Shown one piece after another: positions 9,343 to 18,868 of a stretch of 64,000 nucleotides of DNA. Numbering within the stretch: position 1 is the first letter of the stretch; each line of letters starts with the position of its first letter. The translations under genes were made by a program, and so were the position numbers. The notes under the pieces were generated by a model. The model did no database searches and was not told the DNA's origin. It worked only from the letters and a program-made list of their open reading frames with translations. Source of the DNA: an uncultured Merdimonas sp. (GTDB taxonomy: Bacteria; Bacillota; Clostridia; Lachnospirales; Lachnospiraceae); assembly GCA_944378225.1 (NCBI GenBank), contig CALWGE010000006.1, forward strand, positions 1-64,000, in the 5' to 3' direction.

Positions 9343-10635
9343 TCAGTCATCCTCAGCCGCCGTCTTCAGTGCCTGCTGCATGGCTGCCATACCATCATCA
9401 AAGGTAAGTTCGCCAGAATAAATCTTCAACAGAATCTCTGTAACTTCCGGTTTCCATACAGAACGGTATTTGTTGTTTACAGACTGTACACTGTAATCAA
9501 ACATATCCACGAAGCATTCCACATTCAGGCGGTAATCAAATTGGTCAAACACATCGATCCAGGTCTGCTCCAGACCTTCGTATGCGGGAATCGCCGCGCC
9601 GGACTCTCCCTGAATTCTCTGTCCCTCCTCGGAGCCAAAGAACCGGAGCACATCTTTGACAGCCTCCAGATTCTTCCCGGAAGCGGAAGTGGCATAGCAC
9701 AGTCCATTGGAAATCGTTGCCCGTCCGTCTCCGCTGGCCGGATCCTGACAGTACGGAAGAACGGCTACATCCCACTTTCCCTGCATGTCAGGATAGTTCT
9801 GCATCTCAGACAGAATGTTCCAGTTTCCTTCCAGGAACATGGCTCCCTGCTCAGAGAAGAAAGCCGTTCCCGGGGTAGTTTCCGCAAAGTAATTCTGATC
9901 CGGACACCAGTCCTCCTTCTGGAGATTAATATAAAATTCCATAGCGTCTTTAGTAGCCTGATTGTCAAATCCTCCGGTCACTCCATCCTCTGCCAGGATA
10001 TAGCCCCCATTCTGATACACGAAGTTCCAGTAGCCCAGCTGATCGTCTCCATAGGCCATGTAGCCATACTTGCCGGTAGCATCATAAATCTTCTGAGACG
10101 CCTCGCACAGATCCTCCCAGGTCCAGCTCTCATCCGGATAAGCCACTCCTGCCGTGTCAAACATCTCCTTATTGTATACAAGGCCGACCGTATCCTTGTC
10201 CTTGGGCACTCCATAGTAGCGGCCATCACTTCCCTGGATATTTTTCAGCGACACCTCTGAGAAATGTTCCTCAAAATATCCAGGGTCCGTCTCATCATAC
10301 AAATCTGTCAGATCTGCAATCTTCCCGTAATCCGCATACTTGAGAATCTCGTTGGTATGCATCCAGAAGATATCCGGCATCTGATTGGAAATGGCCGCAG
10401 CTTCCAGCTTAGTCCAGTACTCACTCCAGCTGGTAACCTGCACTTCGATCACCACATCCGGGTTCTGCTGCGTGTAGGCATCACAGATGGCCTGCATACC
10501 GTCTCTCTGAGCTACGTCCCAGATTTGAAACGTCAGATGAAGCTTTCCGTCAGACGTTCCTCTGCCGCATCCAGCAAGAGCCACAGCGGCAAGACACAGG
10601 GTCATGAGTAAAACTGCCTTTTTAACTTTCTTCAC
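9343..10635 (-). CDS. msmE: Sugar-binding lipoprotein of the ABC importer (MsmE-like)
   Basis: This is an extracellular solute-binding protein of family 1. It has a lipoprotein signal: a Lys-rich start, a hydrophobic core, and the lipobox ALAGC, after which the mature protein is anchored. The reading frame opens at an ATG at 10656, but AAAGGAGGG lies inside that extension and sits about six bases before a GTG at 10635. The GTG is therefore the start, giving a 430-aa precursor beginning MKKVKKAVLLMT. First gene of the operon, it faces the AraC regulator across a shared 180-base control region. Substrate, inferred from GH36 and GH13 neighbours: raffinose-family sugars or melibiose. Confidence 0.9.
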   Translation of the reverse strand: MKKVKKAVLLMTLCLAAVALAGCGRGTSDGKLHLTFQIWDVAQRDGMQAICDAYTQQNPDVVIEVQVTSWSEYWTKLEAAAISNQMPDIFWMHTNEILKYADYGKIADLTDLYDETDPGYFEEHFSEVSLKNIQGSDGRYYGVPKDKDTVGLVYNKEMFDTAGVAYPDESWTWEDLCEASQKIYDATGKYGYMAYGDDQLGYWNFVYQNGGYILAEDGVTGGFDNQATKDAMEFYINLQKEDWCPDQNYFAETTPGTAFFSEQGAMFLEGNWNILSEMQNYPDMQGKWDVAVLPYCQDPASGDGRATISNGLCYATSASGKNLEAVKDVLRFFGSEEGQRIQGESGAAIPAYEGLEQTWIDVFDQFDYRLNVECFVDMFDYSVQSVNNKYRSVWKPEVTEILLKIYSGELTFDDGMAAMQQALKTAAEDD

Positions 10636-10670
10636 ACCTTTCCCTCCTTTTGTCATTTTACACAGAAACC

Positions 10671-10729
10671 AAACTTAGTTTGTTCTCAAATTATATCAAT
10701 TCACGAAAATATTCGATATAACTAAGTTT
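10671..10729. promoter_or_regulatory. Inverted repeat flanking the msm operon promoter (candidate operator)
   Basis: AAACTTAGTT at 10671-10680 and its exact reverse complement AACTAAGTTT at 10720-10729 bracket the msmE promoter. One arm falls just past the expected transcription start and the other just upstream of the -35. This is consistent with binding of the divergent AraC-type regulator, but the regulator assignment is inference. Confidence 0.55.
10690..10718 (-). promoter_or_regulatory. Promoter of the msm/aga operon
   Basis: A perfect -10 TATAAT lies at 10690-10695. Seventeen bases upstream the -35 is poor (TATCGA, 10713-10718). A good -10 with a bad -35 fits an activator-dependent promoter. 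Confidence 0.55.
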
Positions 10730-10736
10730 ATTTTTT

Positions 10737-10795
10737 ATATACCAAAATGTAAGATCTGTACATCTAATGTTTAATATGCTATCATTTTGGTATAT
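10737..10795. promoter_or_regulatory. 13-bp inverted repeat at the araC-side promoter (candidate operator)
   Basis: ATATACCAAAATG at 10737-10749 is repeated as its exact reverse complement at 10783-10795, with 33 bases between. The second arm overlaps the -10 of the regulator gene by three bases, which suggests autoregulation. Confidence 0.55.
10757..10785 (+). promoter_or_regulatory. Extended -10 promoter of the AraC-family gene
   Basis: TGTACA (10757-10762), 17 bases, then TATCAT (10780-10785) preceded by TGC, giving an extended -10. It lies 33 bases before the regulator ATG. Confidence 0.5.
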
Positions 10796-10818
10796 TAAGA
10801 GGGAATTGAGGAGGGCAT

Positions 10819-11718
10819 ATGGAAAAAAATTTTAAGTTCGGCGTATTTCAGAATGACAAAAATATTGATCTTACCATTTTCCAGTATGGCTGGGAGCAGT
10901 GCGCGCCTCTGCATTCCTATGGCCCGGCCAAACGCAATCATTACCTGTTTCATTATATCTTTTCCGGAAAAGGTTATTTAAGCAGCAACGACTCCTCCGG
11001 CGTTACCCATCTGCACCGGCTGGAAGCGTGCCAGGGCTTCCTGATCTGCCCCGGGCAGGTGAACACCTATTATGCAGACGAACATCTCCCCTGGGAATAC
11101 GCCTGGGTGGAGTTTGACGGAGTAAAGGCGCTGGAATTTCTGGAGATGACGGGGCTGAGCTATGACAATCCCGTGTATATGCCCAAAAAGAGAGAACTGG
11201 CTGCACTGATTCGGGACGAACTGATGAATATTGTGGACAATCCCGCAAAATCACCCATTTACCAGATTGGCCACCTATATCTGCTGTTTGACTGCCTGAT
11301 CCGCTGCTCTTCCTTCGCAAAGCCCCTTTCCGCCGGAAAAATGAAGGATTTTTACGTAAAAGAAGCGATTTCATTTATAGAGCAGAATTACAGCCGCCCC
11401 ATTACCGTGGAAGATGTGGCCGTCTTCTGCAATCTGAACCGGAATTATCTGGGAAAACTGTTCCGGGAAGCGACCAATCAGACGCTCCAGCATTTTCTCA
11501 TGTATTACCGGATGAACCGGGCCTCAGAGCTTCTGAAATTTTCAGATATGAGCGTCAGTGAAATCGGGAAAATGTGCGGCTACCCCAATCAGCTGCATTT
11601 TTCCAGGGCCTTTAAGACCATCTTCGCTATCTCTCCCAACCACTGGAGGGAGCAGAACCGGCCCCTCCCCCGTTCCGGACGCTATTCCAGCGGCAGCAAA
11701 GAGCCGGATAAAAGCTGA
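10819..11718 (+). CDS. AraC-family transcriptional regulator (sugar operon)
   Basis: The 299-aa protein has an N-terminal cupin-type sensing domain (about residues 25-165: LHSYGPAKRNHYLFHYIFSG, then a conserved CPGQVNTYYAD) and a C-terminal pair of AraC helix-turn-helix motifs (about 190-290: RPITVEDVAVFCNLNRNYLG; EIGKMCGYPNQLHFSRAFK). This is the MsmR/RafR layout. GAGGAGGG precedes the ATG. It is transcribed divergently from the transporter operon, and the shared intergenic region carries two exact inverted repeats, so it most likely activates that operon in response to the imported sugar. Confidence 0.92.
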   Translation: MEKNFKFGVFQNDKNIDLTIFQYGWEQCAPLHSYGPAKRNHYLFHYIFSGKGYLSSNDSSGVTHLHRLEACQGFLICPGQVNTYYADEHLPWEYAWVEFDGVKALEFLEMTGLSYDNPVYMPKKRELAALIRDELMNIVDNPAKSPIYQIGHLYLLFDCLIRCSSFAKPLSAGKMKDFYVKEAISFIEQNYSRPITVEDVAVFCNLNRNYLGKLFREATNQTLQHFLMYYRMNRASELLKFSDMSVSEIGKMCGYPNQLHFSRAFKTIFAISPNHWREQNRPLPRSGRYSSGSKEPDKS

Positions 11719-11765
11719 AAAACCCAGTCCACGCAGGCGTCTAAAGGCGCAGAAAGGAGTTTTCC

Positions 11766-13691
11766 ATGGCATCACCAGAATATTCCCGGGCCCGCCGGAT
11801 GGCCCAGAAAGCCTATCGAAAGGATATGGAAGCCCAGCGCAATCCTTACCTCCCGGTGCTGGATGAAATTCTTCCACTCTGGGAAACAGTAGGAGAAACC
11901 GATCTGGGTCTGGTTGAAATTCCCATTTCTCAGATTGCAGGCACCAAAACGGCCGGGAGAACCCGCGCCTTCTCAGGAAATTTTCTCCCCCTTCTTCCGG
12001 AAACCTCCGAGTTTGCCGATAAATGGTCTTCCCTCTATCGCTCCCATCTTGAGGAGGGAATCCGTGAGCCTGTAATAGCCTGTGAATTTATGAATCACTA
12101 TTATATCATCGAGGGTAACAAGCGGGTCAGCGTACTGAAATATTCGGGAGCGGTGAGCCTGCCCGGGTACGTAACCCGGATCATTCCCGCCCCCGGCGAC
12201 ACACCGGATCTTAAGATTTATTATGAATATATGGATTTTTACAAGGTATCCCGGATCAACACCATCTACTTTTCCAGAGAAGGGAGCTTTGCCCGTCTCT
12301 GCAGACTGCTGGGTCAGGATCTGAAAACTCTCTGGGGAGACGAACTTCGAAAGTCTTTCTCCTCTGCCTTTCTGCGGTTCAGTGAGATTTATCAGGAAAA
12401 AGGCGGAGAGAAACTTCCCCTTACCACTGGAGATGCTTTTCTGCTCTACCTGGGCGTCTATGGCTGGGAAGGCATGCTGGAAAAATCCATGGATGAGCTC
12501 CGCAGAGAAACTGCCCTGCTGTGGCCGGATCTGGAGGCTCTGGCTTCCGCAGGTTCTGTCCGCCTGGTTACGCAGCCTGGGGATGCGGAAAACAGCTCCC
12601 TGATCAAAAAACTGATTCCTGCTGTCCGTCCACGCCTTACTGTGGGATTTATCCATTATGAAACGATTTATACCTCCGGCTGGACTTATGCTCATGATCT
12701 GGGACGTCTGTATCTGGAGGAACGTATGGAAAACCAGCTCTTCGTAAAGGTCTACGACGGAATCCGAAACGGACAGCAATGCATGGATGCCATTGAACAG
12801 GCAATCACCGACGGCTGCCAGGTTATCTTTACCACCTCAGCCCGCTTTCTGGACTCCAGTATCCGTGCCTGTATCCTCCATCCGGATATTAAGATTCTGA
12901 ACTGTTCTCTGAATACATACAGCGGTCATCTGCGCACCTACTATGGCAGGCTGTATGAGGCAAAATTTCTGGTAGGCATGCTGGCGGGCATTCTTTCCGA
13001 CAATGGGCGTATCGGCTACATCGCTGATTTCCCTTTTCTGGGCACCACTGCCTCGATCAATGCTTTTGCGCTGGGCGTGCAGATGGTATATCCGGATGCC
13101 CGCGTATACCTTGACTGGTCCTGCACCAGAGAAGGGGACCCCCGGCAGCGCCTGCTGCATGCAGGGGTGGATCTGATCTCGGGCGCCGATATGCTGGCAC
13201 CCTCCCACTCACCGAAGCCCTACGGACTTTATCGCCCCCAGGGAGAAGGCGGCATGAATCTGGCCTCTTCCATCTGGCACTGGGGAAAATTTTATCAGAG
13301 AATTCTTCAAACGATTATTAACGGAAACTGGAGCAAGACGGCTTCTGAAATGTCCGGAGATTCCATCAACTACTGGTGGGGCATCTCTTCAGGACTGATT
13401 GACGTAATCGTCTCAAAATCTGTACCTTCCCGCTCTGTGCAGCTGATGGAAATGGTGAAGCGGCAGATTATGAACGAAAGCTTTCAAATTTTTTCCGGCG
13501 ATATACGGGATCAACAGAATCAGCTTCGCACTCCGGGCGGCATTACCCTCTCGCCTCCCCAGATTGTCCGTATGGACTGGCTTGCCTCTAATGTAGAAGG
13601 ACGCCTGCCGAAGGAGGACGAACTTTCAGCTGAGGCGGCACAAATGATGCAGCTGCAGGGACTTTTCCCCGGAAAGGATGGAAGCTCATGA
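11766..13691 (+). CDS. Cytosolic ParB-like / BMP (PnrA-type) ligand-binding fusion protein
   Basis: This 641-aa protein joins two domains rarely found together. Residues about 45-140 resemble a ParB/sulfiredoxin-like fold: IPISQIAGTKTAGR, then EGNKRVSVLKYSG, which has the same spacing as the ParB EGHHR motif. Residues about 285-560 resemble the BMP/Med family of ligand-binding proteins (TVGFIHYETIYTSGWTYAHD; IGYIADFPFLGTTASINAFALG), which normally are lipoproteins that bind nucleosides. There is no signal peptide or lipobox, so the binding domain is inside the cell. AAAGGAG precedes the ATG. The stop overlaps the start of the phosphoesterase gene (ATGA), so the two are translationally coupled. 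Function unknown; a ligand-sensing role is inference. Confidence 0.72.
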   Translation: MASPEYSRARRMAQKAYRKDMEAQRNPYLPVLDEILPLWETVGETDLGLVEIPISQIAGTKTAGRTRAFSGNFLPLLPETSEFADKWSSLYRSHLEEGIREPVIACEFMNHYYIIEGNKRVSVLKYSGAVSLPGYVTRIIPAPGDTPDLKIYYEYMDFYKVSRINTIYFSREGSFARLCRLLGQDLKTLWGDELRKSFSSAFLRFSEIYQEKGGEKLPLTTGDAFLLYLGVYGWEGMLEKSMDELRRETALLWPDLEALASAGSVRLVTQPGDAENSSLIKKLIPAVRPRLTVGFIHYETIYTSGWTYAHDLGRLYLEERMENQLFVKVYDGIRNGQQCMDAIEQAITDGCQVIFTTSARFLDSSIRACILHPDIKILNCSLNTYSGHLRTYYGRLYEAKFLVGMLAGILSDNGRIGYIADFPFLGTTASINAFALGVQMVYPDARVYLDWSCTREGDPRQRLLHAGVDLISGADMLAPSHSPKPYGLYRPQGEGGMNLASSIWHWGKFYQRILQTIINGNWSKTASEMSGDSINYWWGISSGLIDVIVSKSVPSRSVQLMEMVKRQIMNESFQIFSGDIRDQQNQLRTPGGITLSPPQIVRMDWLASNVEGRLPKEDELSAEAAQMMQLQGLFPGKDGSS

Positions 13692-14278
13692 AAATCCTTG
13701 CCCTTTCTGACGCTGAGTCTCCTGCTCTGTGGGATTATTTCCAGCCGGAACGGCTGAAAGGAATCGATGTCATCGTTTCCTGCGGCGATTTGGATCCCTG
13801 TTACCTTTCTTTTCTGGCCACCTTCTTTTCCGGCCCCGTGCTCTATGTGCATGGAAATCATGACGCCTGCTATCAGACCACACCTCCCGAAGGCTGCATC
13901 TGTATCGAGGATCAGGTCTATGTCTATCAGGGGGTGCGGTTTCTGGGACTGGGAGGTTCCATGCGCTACAAGCCCGGTCCCCATCAGTACACAGAAACCC
14001 AGATGAGACTGCGCGCCCTTCGTCTGTGGTTCCGCCTGAAATGGAACCGCGGCTTCGATGTTCTGGTGACCCATGCTCCAGCCTATGGGCTGGGGGACGG
14101 CAAAAGCCTTACCCACACAGGCTTCCGGATATTCCGGACTTTGATGGAAAAATACCAGCCCGCGTTTTTTATTCACGGGCATATCCATCTCTCCTACGAT
14201 CCCACTGCCCGCCGGGTCAGCCGCTATGGGAGCACTACCATTATCAACGCTTACGAAAAATATGAATTTGATCTCTAG
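13688..14278 (+). CDS. Calcineurin-like metallophosphoesterase with altered first motif
   Basis: The 196-aa protein has the phosphoesterase motifs in order: LSDAES near residue 6, VSCGDLD near 33, VHGNHD near 57, LVTHAP near 124 and IHGHIH near 161. The first motif is normally D-x-H; here it reads D-A-E, so one metal ligand is replaced by Glu. The remaining motifs are intact and activity is likely. The substrate is not evident; related small enzymes act on nucleotides or phosphodiesters. It starts inside the stop of the ParB-like/BMP gene (ATGA overlap). Confidence 0.82.
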   Translation: MKILALSDAESPALWDYFQPERLKGIDVIVSCGDLDPCYLSFLATFFSGPVLYVHGNHDACYQTTPPEGCICIEDQVYVYQGVRFLGLGGSMRYKPGPHQYTETQMRLRALRLWFRLKWNRGFDVLVTHAPAYGLGDGKSLTHTGFRIFRTLMEKYQPAFFIHGHIHLSYDPTARRVSRYGSTTIINAYEKYEFDL

Positions 14279-14492
14279 ATCCCTGCCTGCCAGGCAGCAG
14301 CAGGCCAAAGTCTGCCGGCACCGCCTGGCTTCTGCAAGCATTTTTCAGCCAAATCATTCCTGTCTGGGAACGGATCGGGGCAGACTTTTCTGCCTGGGAG
14401 ACCCATTTAGCTGTCCCGTCTCTGTTTCCCTGTCTTTCAGAAAACTCTGCATTTAAAATCCCATATCATATATCCTTTTCCCGAAAAAAATG
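14279..14492. other. Spacer after the phosphoesterase gene, with weak hairpins
   Basis: The spacer contains GCCAGGC (14289-14295) matching GCCTGGC (14323-14329), followed by a T-run at 14341-14345, a possible weak terminator. A second small hairpin GGCAGA-CTTT-TCTGCC lies at 14379-14394. I see no small gene with a ribosome-binding site. Confidence 0.4.
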
Positions 14493-14521
14493 TTGTCCCC
14501 TGTCGAACTACTTTGTATAAT
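14493..14521 (+). promoter_or_regulatory. Promoter of the L,D-transpeptidase gene
   Basis: TTGTCC (14493-14498), 17 bases, TATAAT (14516-14521). It ends 53 bases before the ATG. Confidence 0.7.
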
Positions 14522-14574
14522 GGAAAAATGAAAAGTAATGTAGATTCTGAGAATAACAATACAGAAAGGATAAA

Positions 14575-16044
14575 ATGAATATGCCCAAAAAGAAAAAGAA
14601 GAAGACAAAGAGCGTTATGCCTCAGAAAATACTCCTACTTCTGCTGCTGGTCTTTGCCGTCATTTATATCGGCGGAGTATTTTACTATAACACTCATTTT
14701 CTGAGAGGAACCATAATCGATCAGATCAATGTATCCAATATGACCGTTCAGAAACTTGCGGAAGAAATACAGGAATATTCCCTGCAGATTACCGAATACG
14801 GTTCCGACGGAAGCAGCCTGGAAGAATCCATTACAGGAAAGGAAATTTCGCTGTCATACAGTTCCAAAGAACCGCTGGAAGAAATTCTGAAGGAACAGAA
14901 TAAGTGGCTCTGGTTCCTGCCGGCGGGTGATTCCTATGAAACAGAAGAGCTGATAACATACGACAAAACAGCCCTTGAGGAACAGGTTCTTCAGCTTAAA
15001 GGATTTCAGGAAAGTTTTTTCGTATCTCCCACAAATGCACATATTTCTGAATACACGCCGGAAAATGGATTTCAGATTATTCCGGAGACAGAAGGAAATG
15101 AACTGGACTATGAACTTACACTGCAAACAATTACCTCGGCTGTAGACAGTCTGACAAATCAGATCGATCTGAAGCAGGAAAACTGCTATCTGAAACCCCA
15201 GATTACTTCTGATGACGAAAGGCTTCTGGGAACTCTGGAAAAGATACAGACTTATACCGGCGTGACTATTACATACACTTTCGGCAACAATACAGAAACA
15301 CTGGATGGTTCTGTTATCTCTTCCTGGATTACTGCCGACGGACTGGAGGCTGAACTGAATCAGGAAAAAGTAGAAGAATACGTGGCTTCCCTGCGCAAAA
15401 AATACGATACCATTTTCCGTTCCAGAACATTTATGACCAGCTACGGAAAAGAAATTACCATTGATTCCGGAGATTACGGCTGGTGGATGAATTATACACA
15501 GGAAGCGCTTGAGCTGGCAGAAATGATTAAAAACGGAGAAAGCGGAGAACGGACTCCGGTATATTATCAGACTGCCGCCTCTTATGAAAAGCCTGATTAC
15601 GGAACCACCTATGTGGAAATCAACCTGACGGCGCAGCACCTTTTTTATTATCAGGACGGCACGCTGATTCTGGAATCTGATTTCGTATCCGGCAACTCTG
15701 CCCGCGGCTACGACACACCGGACGGTGTCTACAGCATTACCTATAAACAGCGAAACGCTACTCTGACGGGTGAGAATTACGAGACTCCAGTATCTTACTG
15801 GATGCCATTTAACGGCAATATCGGTATGCATGACGCCAGCTGGAGAAACACTTTCGGCGGAGATATTTACAAGACGAACGGCTCGCATGGCTGTATCAAT
15901 CTGCCCGTCTCTGTCGCTCAGGAACTGTATGGATATGTAGAAAAAGGTACTCCTGTAATCTGTTATTATCTTCCGGGAACGGAACCAGTCACGGAAGATC
16001 CTGCGGCGCCGGGAGCTGAAACAGCTCCGGAATCAGCAGAATAA
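14575..16044 (+). CDS. Membrane-anchored L,D-transpeptidase (YkuD family)
   Basis: This 489-aa enzyme should form 3-3 cross-links or attach substrates to peptidoglycan outside the membrane. A Lys-rich start is followed by one transmembrane helix (about residues 18-38). The middle, about 50-330, resembles the peptidoglycan-binding repeats found with this family. The C-terminal YkuD domain begins near TYVEINLTAQHLFYYQDG and carries the catalytic SHGCINLP with Cys at residue 440. The protein ends with an acidic Pro/Glu/Ala tail. It has its own promoter and a strong terminator, so it is monocistronic. Confidence 0.92.
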   Translation: MNMPKKKKKKTKSVMPQKILLLLLLVFAVIYIGGVFYYNTHFLRGTIIDQINVSNMTVQKLAEEIQEYSLQITEYGSDGSSLEESITGKEISLSYSSKEPLEEILKEQNKWLWFLPAGDSYETEELITYDKTALEEQVLQLKGFQESFFVSPTNAHISEYTPENGFQIIPETEGNELDYELTLQTITSAVDSLTNQIDLKQENCYLKPQITSDDERLLGTLEKIQTYTGVTITYTFGNNTETLDGSVISSWITADGLEAELNQEKVEEYVASLRKKYDTIFRSRTFMTSYGKEITIDSGDYGWWMNYTQEALELAEMIKNGESGERTPVYYQTAASYEKPDYGTTYVEINLTAQHLFYYQDGTLILESDFVSGNSARGYDTPDGVYSITYKQRNATLTGENYETPVSYWMPFNGNIGMHDASWRNTFGGDIYKTNGSHGCINLPVSVAQELYGYVEKGTPVICYYLPGTEPVTEDPAAPGAETAPESAE

Positions 16045-16048
16045 AAGG

Positions 16049-16097
16049 CCGTGGGATGACGGTAGTAAACTACCGTCATCCCACGGTCTGTTTTTTT
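16049..16097 (+). terminator. Strong intrinsic terminator of the L,D-transpeptidase gene
   Basis: A perfect 17-bp stem (16049-16065 with 16070-16086), a TAAA loop, and a T7 run at 16091-16097. It may also act on the opposing Mg2+ ATPase gene, which ends at 16118. Confidence 0.93.
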
Positions 16098-16117
16098 CTG
16101 TTCTGTTTTCCGTAAAC

Positions 16118-18868
16118 TCAGCAGACTGCCCTTCGTGCCCGCCATCCGTACATTCCTCTGTATACCAGAGACGCTGCTGCCATGTAGCCGCCTGTCACCA
16201 GCGCCAGCCATCCGAAATACCCTGCAGGCAGCATCACAAGCCCAAAGCTTCTCCCAATCGGCAGGAAAGGCAATACCGTCAGTACTGCCACTGACAGAAG
16301 CGTGGACCAGAGTACCGGCGCAGAAGCTTTGCTCTGAAGAAACGGGATTTTTCCGGTACGGATAAAATGAATAATCAGTGTCTGCGTCCACATAGATTCC
16401 AGAAACCAGCCGGTCTGGAATAAAGCGGCAAAGGCTGCCCGGCCGGCCGGATCGAGAGCCCGGAAGCTGCCGCCGCAGGCTGCAGGACAAATCACAAAAT
16501 ACAGCAGTATATAAGTCAGAATATCAAATACGGAGCTGACCGGTCCCATACGGAACATGAATTTTTCCACGGAACGGGCATCCCAGACACAGGGTTTCTG
16601 CAGTTCTTCTTCATCCACATGATCCCAGGGAAGAGCAGTGCAGGCAAGATCGTAAACCATGTTCAGAAGCAGAATCTGAAGAGCTTCCATAGGAAGGAAC
16701 GGAAGAAATACGGAAGCTGCCAGAACGGAAAACATATTTCCAAAGTTGGAAGCTGCCGTCAGACGAATGTATTTCATCATATTCGCATAAACTTTCCGCC
16801 CTTCCAGCACTCCCTGCTCCAGTACAGTCAGATCTTTTTCCAGAAGAATTACCTGTGCGCATTCTTTGGCAATATCTACCGCATTATCTACGGAAATTCC
16901 CACATCCGCCGCTTTCAGAGCCGCGCTGTCATTGATGCCGTCTCCGAGAAAGCCTACACAGTGGCCTTTGCTCCGCAGTGCCTCTACTACTCTTGCTTTC
17001 TGTTCCGGGGAAAGCTTTGCGAAGATGGATACTTCCTCCGCCCGTCCTGCCAGTTCCTCATCCGTAAGCCTCTCCACTTCTTCTCCCAGCAGCAGCTGTG
17101 CGGATGGGATTCCTACCATGTTGCAGATACAGCAGGCCACCTTTTCATTATCTCCGGTAAGAACTTTCATTTCCACACCGTGGCTGCGCAGGATCTCTAC
17201 AGCTCCGGCCGTTGTGGGTTTCGGCAAATCAAGAAAAGCCAGATATCCGATCAGTACCATGTCTTTCTCATCCTCTGCCGTAAATGCGCCCACGGGAGAC
17301 GGATTTGTTTTCTGAGCCAGTCCCAGCACACGCATTCCCTGTTCATTCAGTCTCTGTACGCTTGACAGAACTTTATCGCGCATCTCACCCGTCAGGGGAA
17401 CCACCTGTCCGTGATCTTCCGCAAAGGCACAGGCCTCCAGCATTTCCTCTGCAGCCCCCTTGGTAATCATCTGACGCTTTCCGTTCTGATCCTCTACCAC
17501 CACGCTCATGCGCCTGCGTTCAAAATCAAACGGAACCTCGTCCACCTTGACATAGTTTTCTTCCAGCTTGTACAGCTCCGGGCTGTCGGGCATCAGGGAC
17601 TGGGTCCGCTCAATAATCGCCCGATCCAGCAGGTTTCGAAGTCCTGTCTGGTGCCAGCTGTTCAGGAAAGCATGCCGCAGAATCCGATCGTCTTCCTCTC
17701 CGTCAATGTTCAGATGGCGTTCCAGAACAATCTTATCCTGGGTCAGCGTCCCCGTTTTATCTGTGCAGAGAATATCCATAGAGCCAAGATTCTGAATGGC
17801 ATTCAGATCCTTCATAATCACTTTACGCCGGCTCATGGATACAGCGCCTCCGGCCAGGCAGGCTGTCACAATCACAGGCAGCATCTCCGGGGTCAGGCCG
17901 ATGGCAATGGAAATTGCAAACAGAACTGCATGCAGCCAGTTTCCTTTTACAAAGCCATTGAGAAGGAGCACGATCGGAACCATCAGAAGCATCAGGCGAA
18001 CCAGTAGCCAGGATACGGAATTCATTCCTTTCTCAAACGAAGTCTCCGTCTTCTTCCCCTGCAGTTTTCCTGCCATCGCTCCCAGCATGGTATGATCGCC
18101 TGTGGCGATTACCACTCCTCTGGCACTTCCGCTGACTACATTGGTTCCCATAAAAGCCAGACACGTCCGTTCCAGCACAGGAACTTCTCTGCTGTCAGGA
18201 AGCCCTGTTTTTTCCACAGGCTCGCTCTCTCCTGTCAGGGCTGACTGGCTCACAAACAAATCTCTCGCTTCCAGAATTCTGACGTCTGCGGGAAGCATAT
18301 CACCGGCAGCCAGGTGCACAATATCGCCCACAACAATCTCTTCCAGCGGAATCTCCTGTGCTCCGTTCTCCATCCGCTCTACACAGGCTGTCGTACGGAG
18401 CATCCGGGACAGCCGGGCAGCTGCATTGCCGCTGCGCGTTTCCTGAACCAGCCTCAGAACACCCGATACCATTACCATCACTGCTATAATAATCGCAGAG
18501 GCCGGATTTTTTTCTCCAGGGGCGGCCCAGATTACCTCTGTAAACAGAGAAACAAGAGCGAGAACACAGAGAATGAGTGAAAACGGATTCACAAACGCTT
18601 TCCACAGTCTGCCTGCCCAGGAGATTTTCTCCCCGCGGGAAATCCTGTTCTCACCATATCGTTCTGCCAGTTCCTCCACCTGCTTTGAAACAAGTCCTTC
18701 AGGACAGGTATCGAAGGCATCGTAGACTTCCGCCTCTTCCATTGCAGCGATTAAGGCCCGATCATCCTGCATCTCACCTGCCCGGTTCCGGGATTTTCTC
18801 ATAGCTGTCCCGGAAATTTTTCTGTTTCCACCAATGTGTACCAACAGTTTTTTGAATACATTTTTCAT
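16118..18868 (-). CDS. mgtA: Mg2+-importing P-type ATPase (MgtA/MgtB)
   Basis: This 916-aa P3B-type ATPase imports Mg2+. It shows an N-terminal cation-ATPase domain, TGES at 212-215, the family-specific [12 protein letters not shown] near 333-344, the phosphorylation motif DKTGT at 370-374, VLTGDN, and [10 protein letters not shown] in the hinge, with about ten membrane helices. The frame opens at an ATG at 18883, but GGAGGG lies within that extension and sits before the ATG at 18868, which is taken as the start. A 345-base leader with hairpins and a short ORF separates it from its promoter, which suggests control by transcript structure. Confidence 0.93.
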   Translation of the reverse strand: MKNVFKKLLVHIGGNRKISGTAMRKSRNRAGEMQDDRALIAAMEEAEVYDAFDTCPEGLVSKQVEELAERYGENRISRGEKISWAGRLWKAFVNPFSLILCVLALVSLFTEVIWAAPGEKNPASAIIIAVMVMVSGVLRLVQETRSGNAAARLSRMLRTTACVERMENGAQEIPLEEIVVGDIVHLAAGDMLPADVRILEARDLFVSQSALTGESEPVEKTGLPDSREVPVLERTCLAFMGTNVVSGSARGVVIATGDHTMLGAMAGKLQGKKTETSFEKGMNSVSWLLVRLMLLMVPIVLLLNGFVKGNWLHAVLFAISIAIGLTPEMLPVIVTACLAGGAVSMSRRKVIMKDLNAIQNLGSMDILCTDKTGTLTQDKIVLERHLNIDGEEDDRILRHAFLNSWHQTGLRNLLDRAIIERTQSLMPDSPELYKLEENYVKVDEVPFDFERRRMSVVVEDQNGKRQMITKGAAEEMLEACAFAEDHGQVVPLTGEMRDKVLSSVQRLNEQGMRVLGLAQKTNPSPVGAFTAEDEKDMVLIGYLAFLDLPKPTTAGAVEILRSHGVEMKVLTGDNEKVACCICNMVGIPSAQLLLGEEVERLTDEELAGRAEEVSIFAKLSPEQKARVVEALRSKGHCVGFLGDGINDSAALKAADVGISVDNAVDIAKECAQVILLEKDLTVLEQGVLEGRKVYANMMKYIRLTAASNFGNMFSVLAASVFLPFLPMEALQILLLNMVYDLACTALPWDHVDEEELQKPCVWDARSVEKFMFRMGPVSSVFDILTYILLYFVICPAACGGSFRALDPAGRAAFAALFQTGWFLESMWTQTLIIHFIRTGKIPFLQSKASAPVLWSTLLSVAVLTVLPFLPIGRSFGLVMLPAGYFGWLALVTGGYMAAASLVYRGMYGWRARRAVC

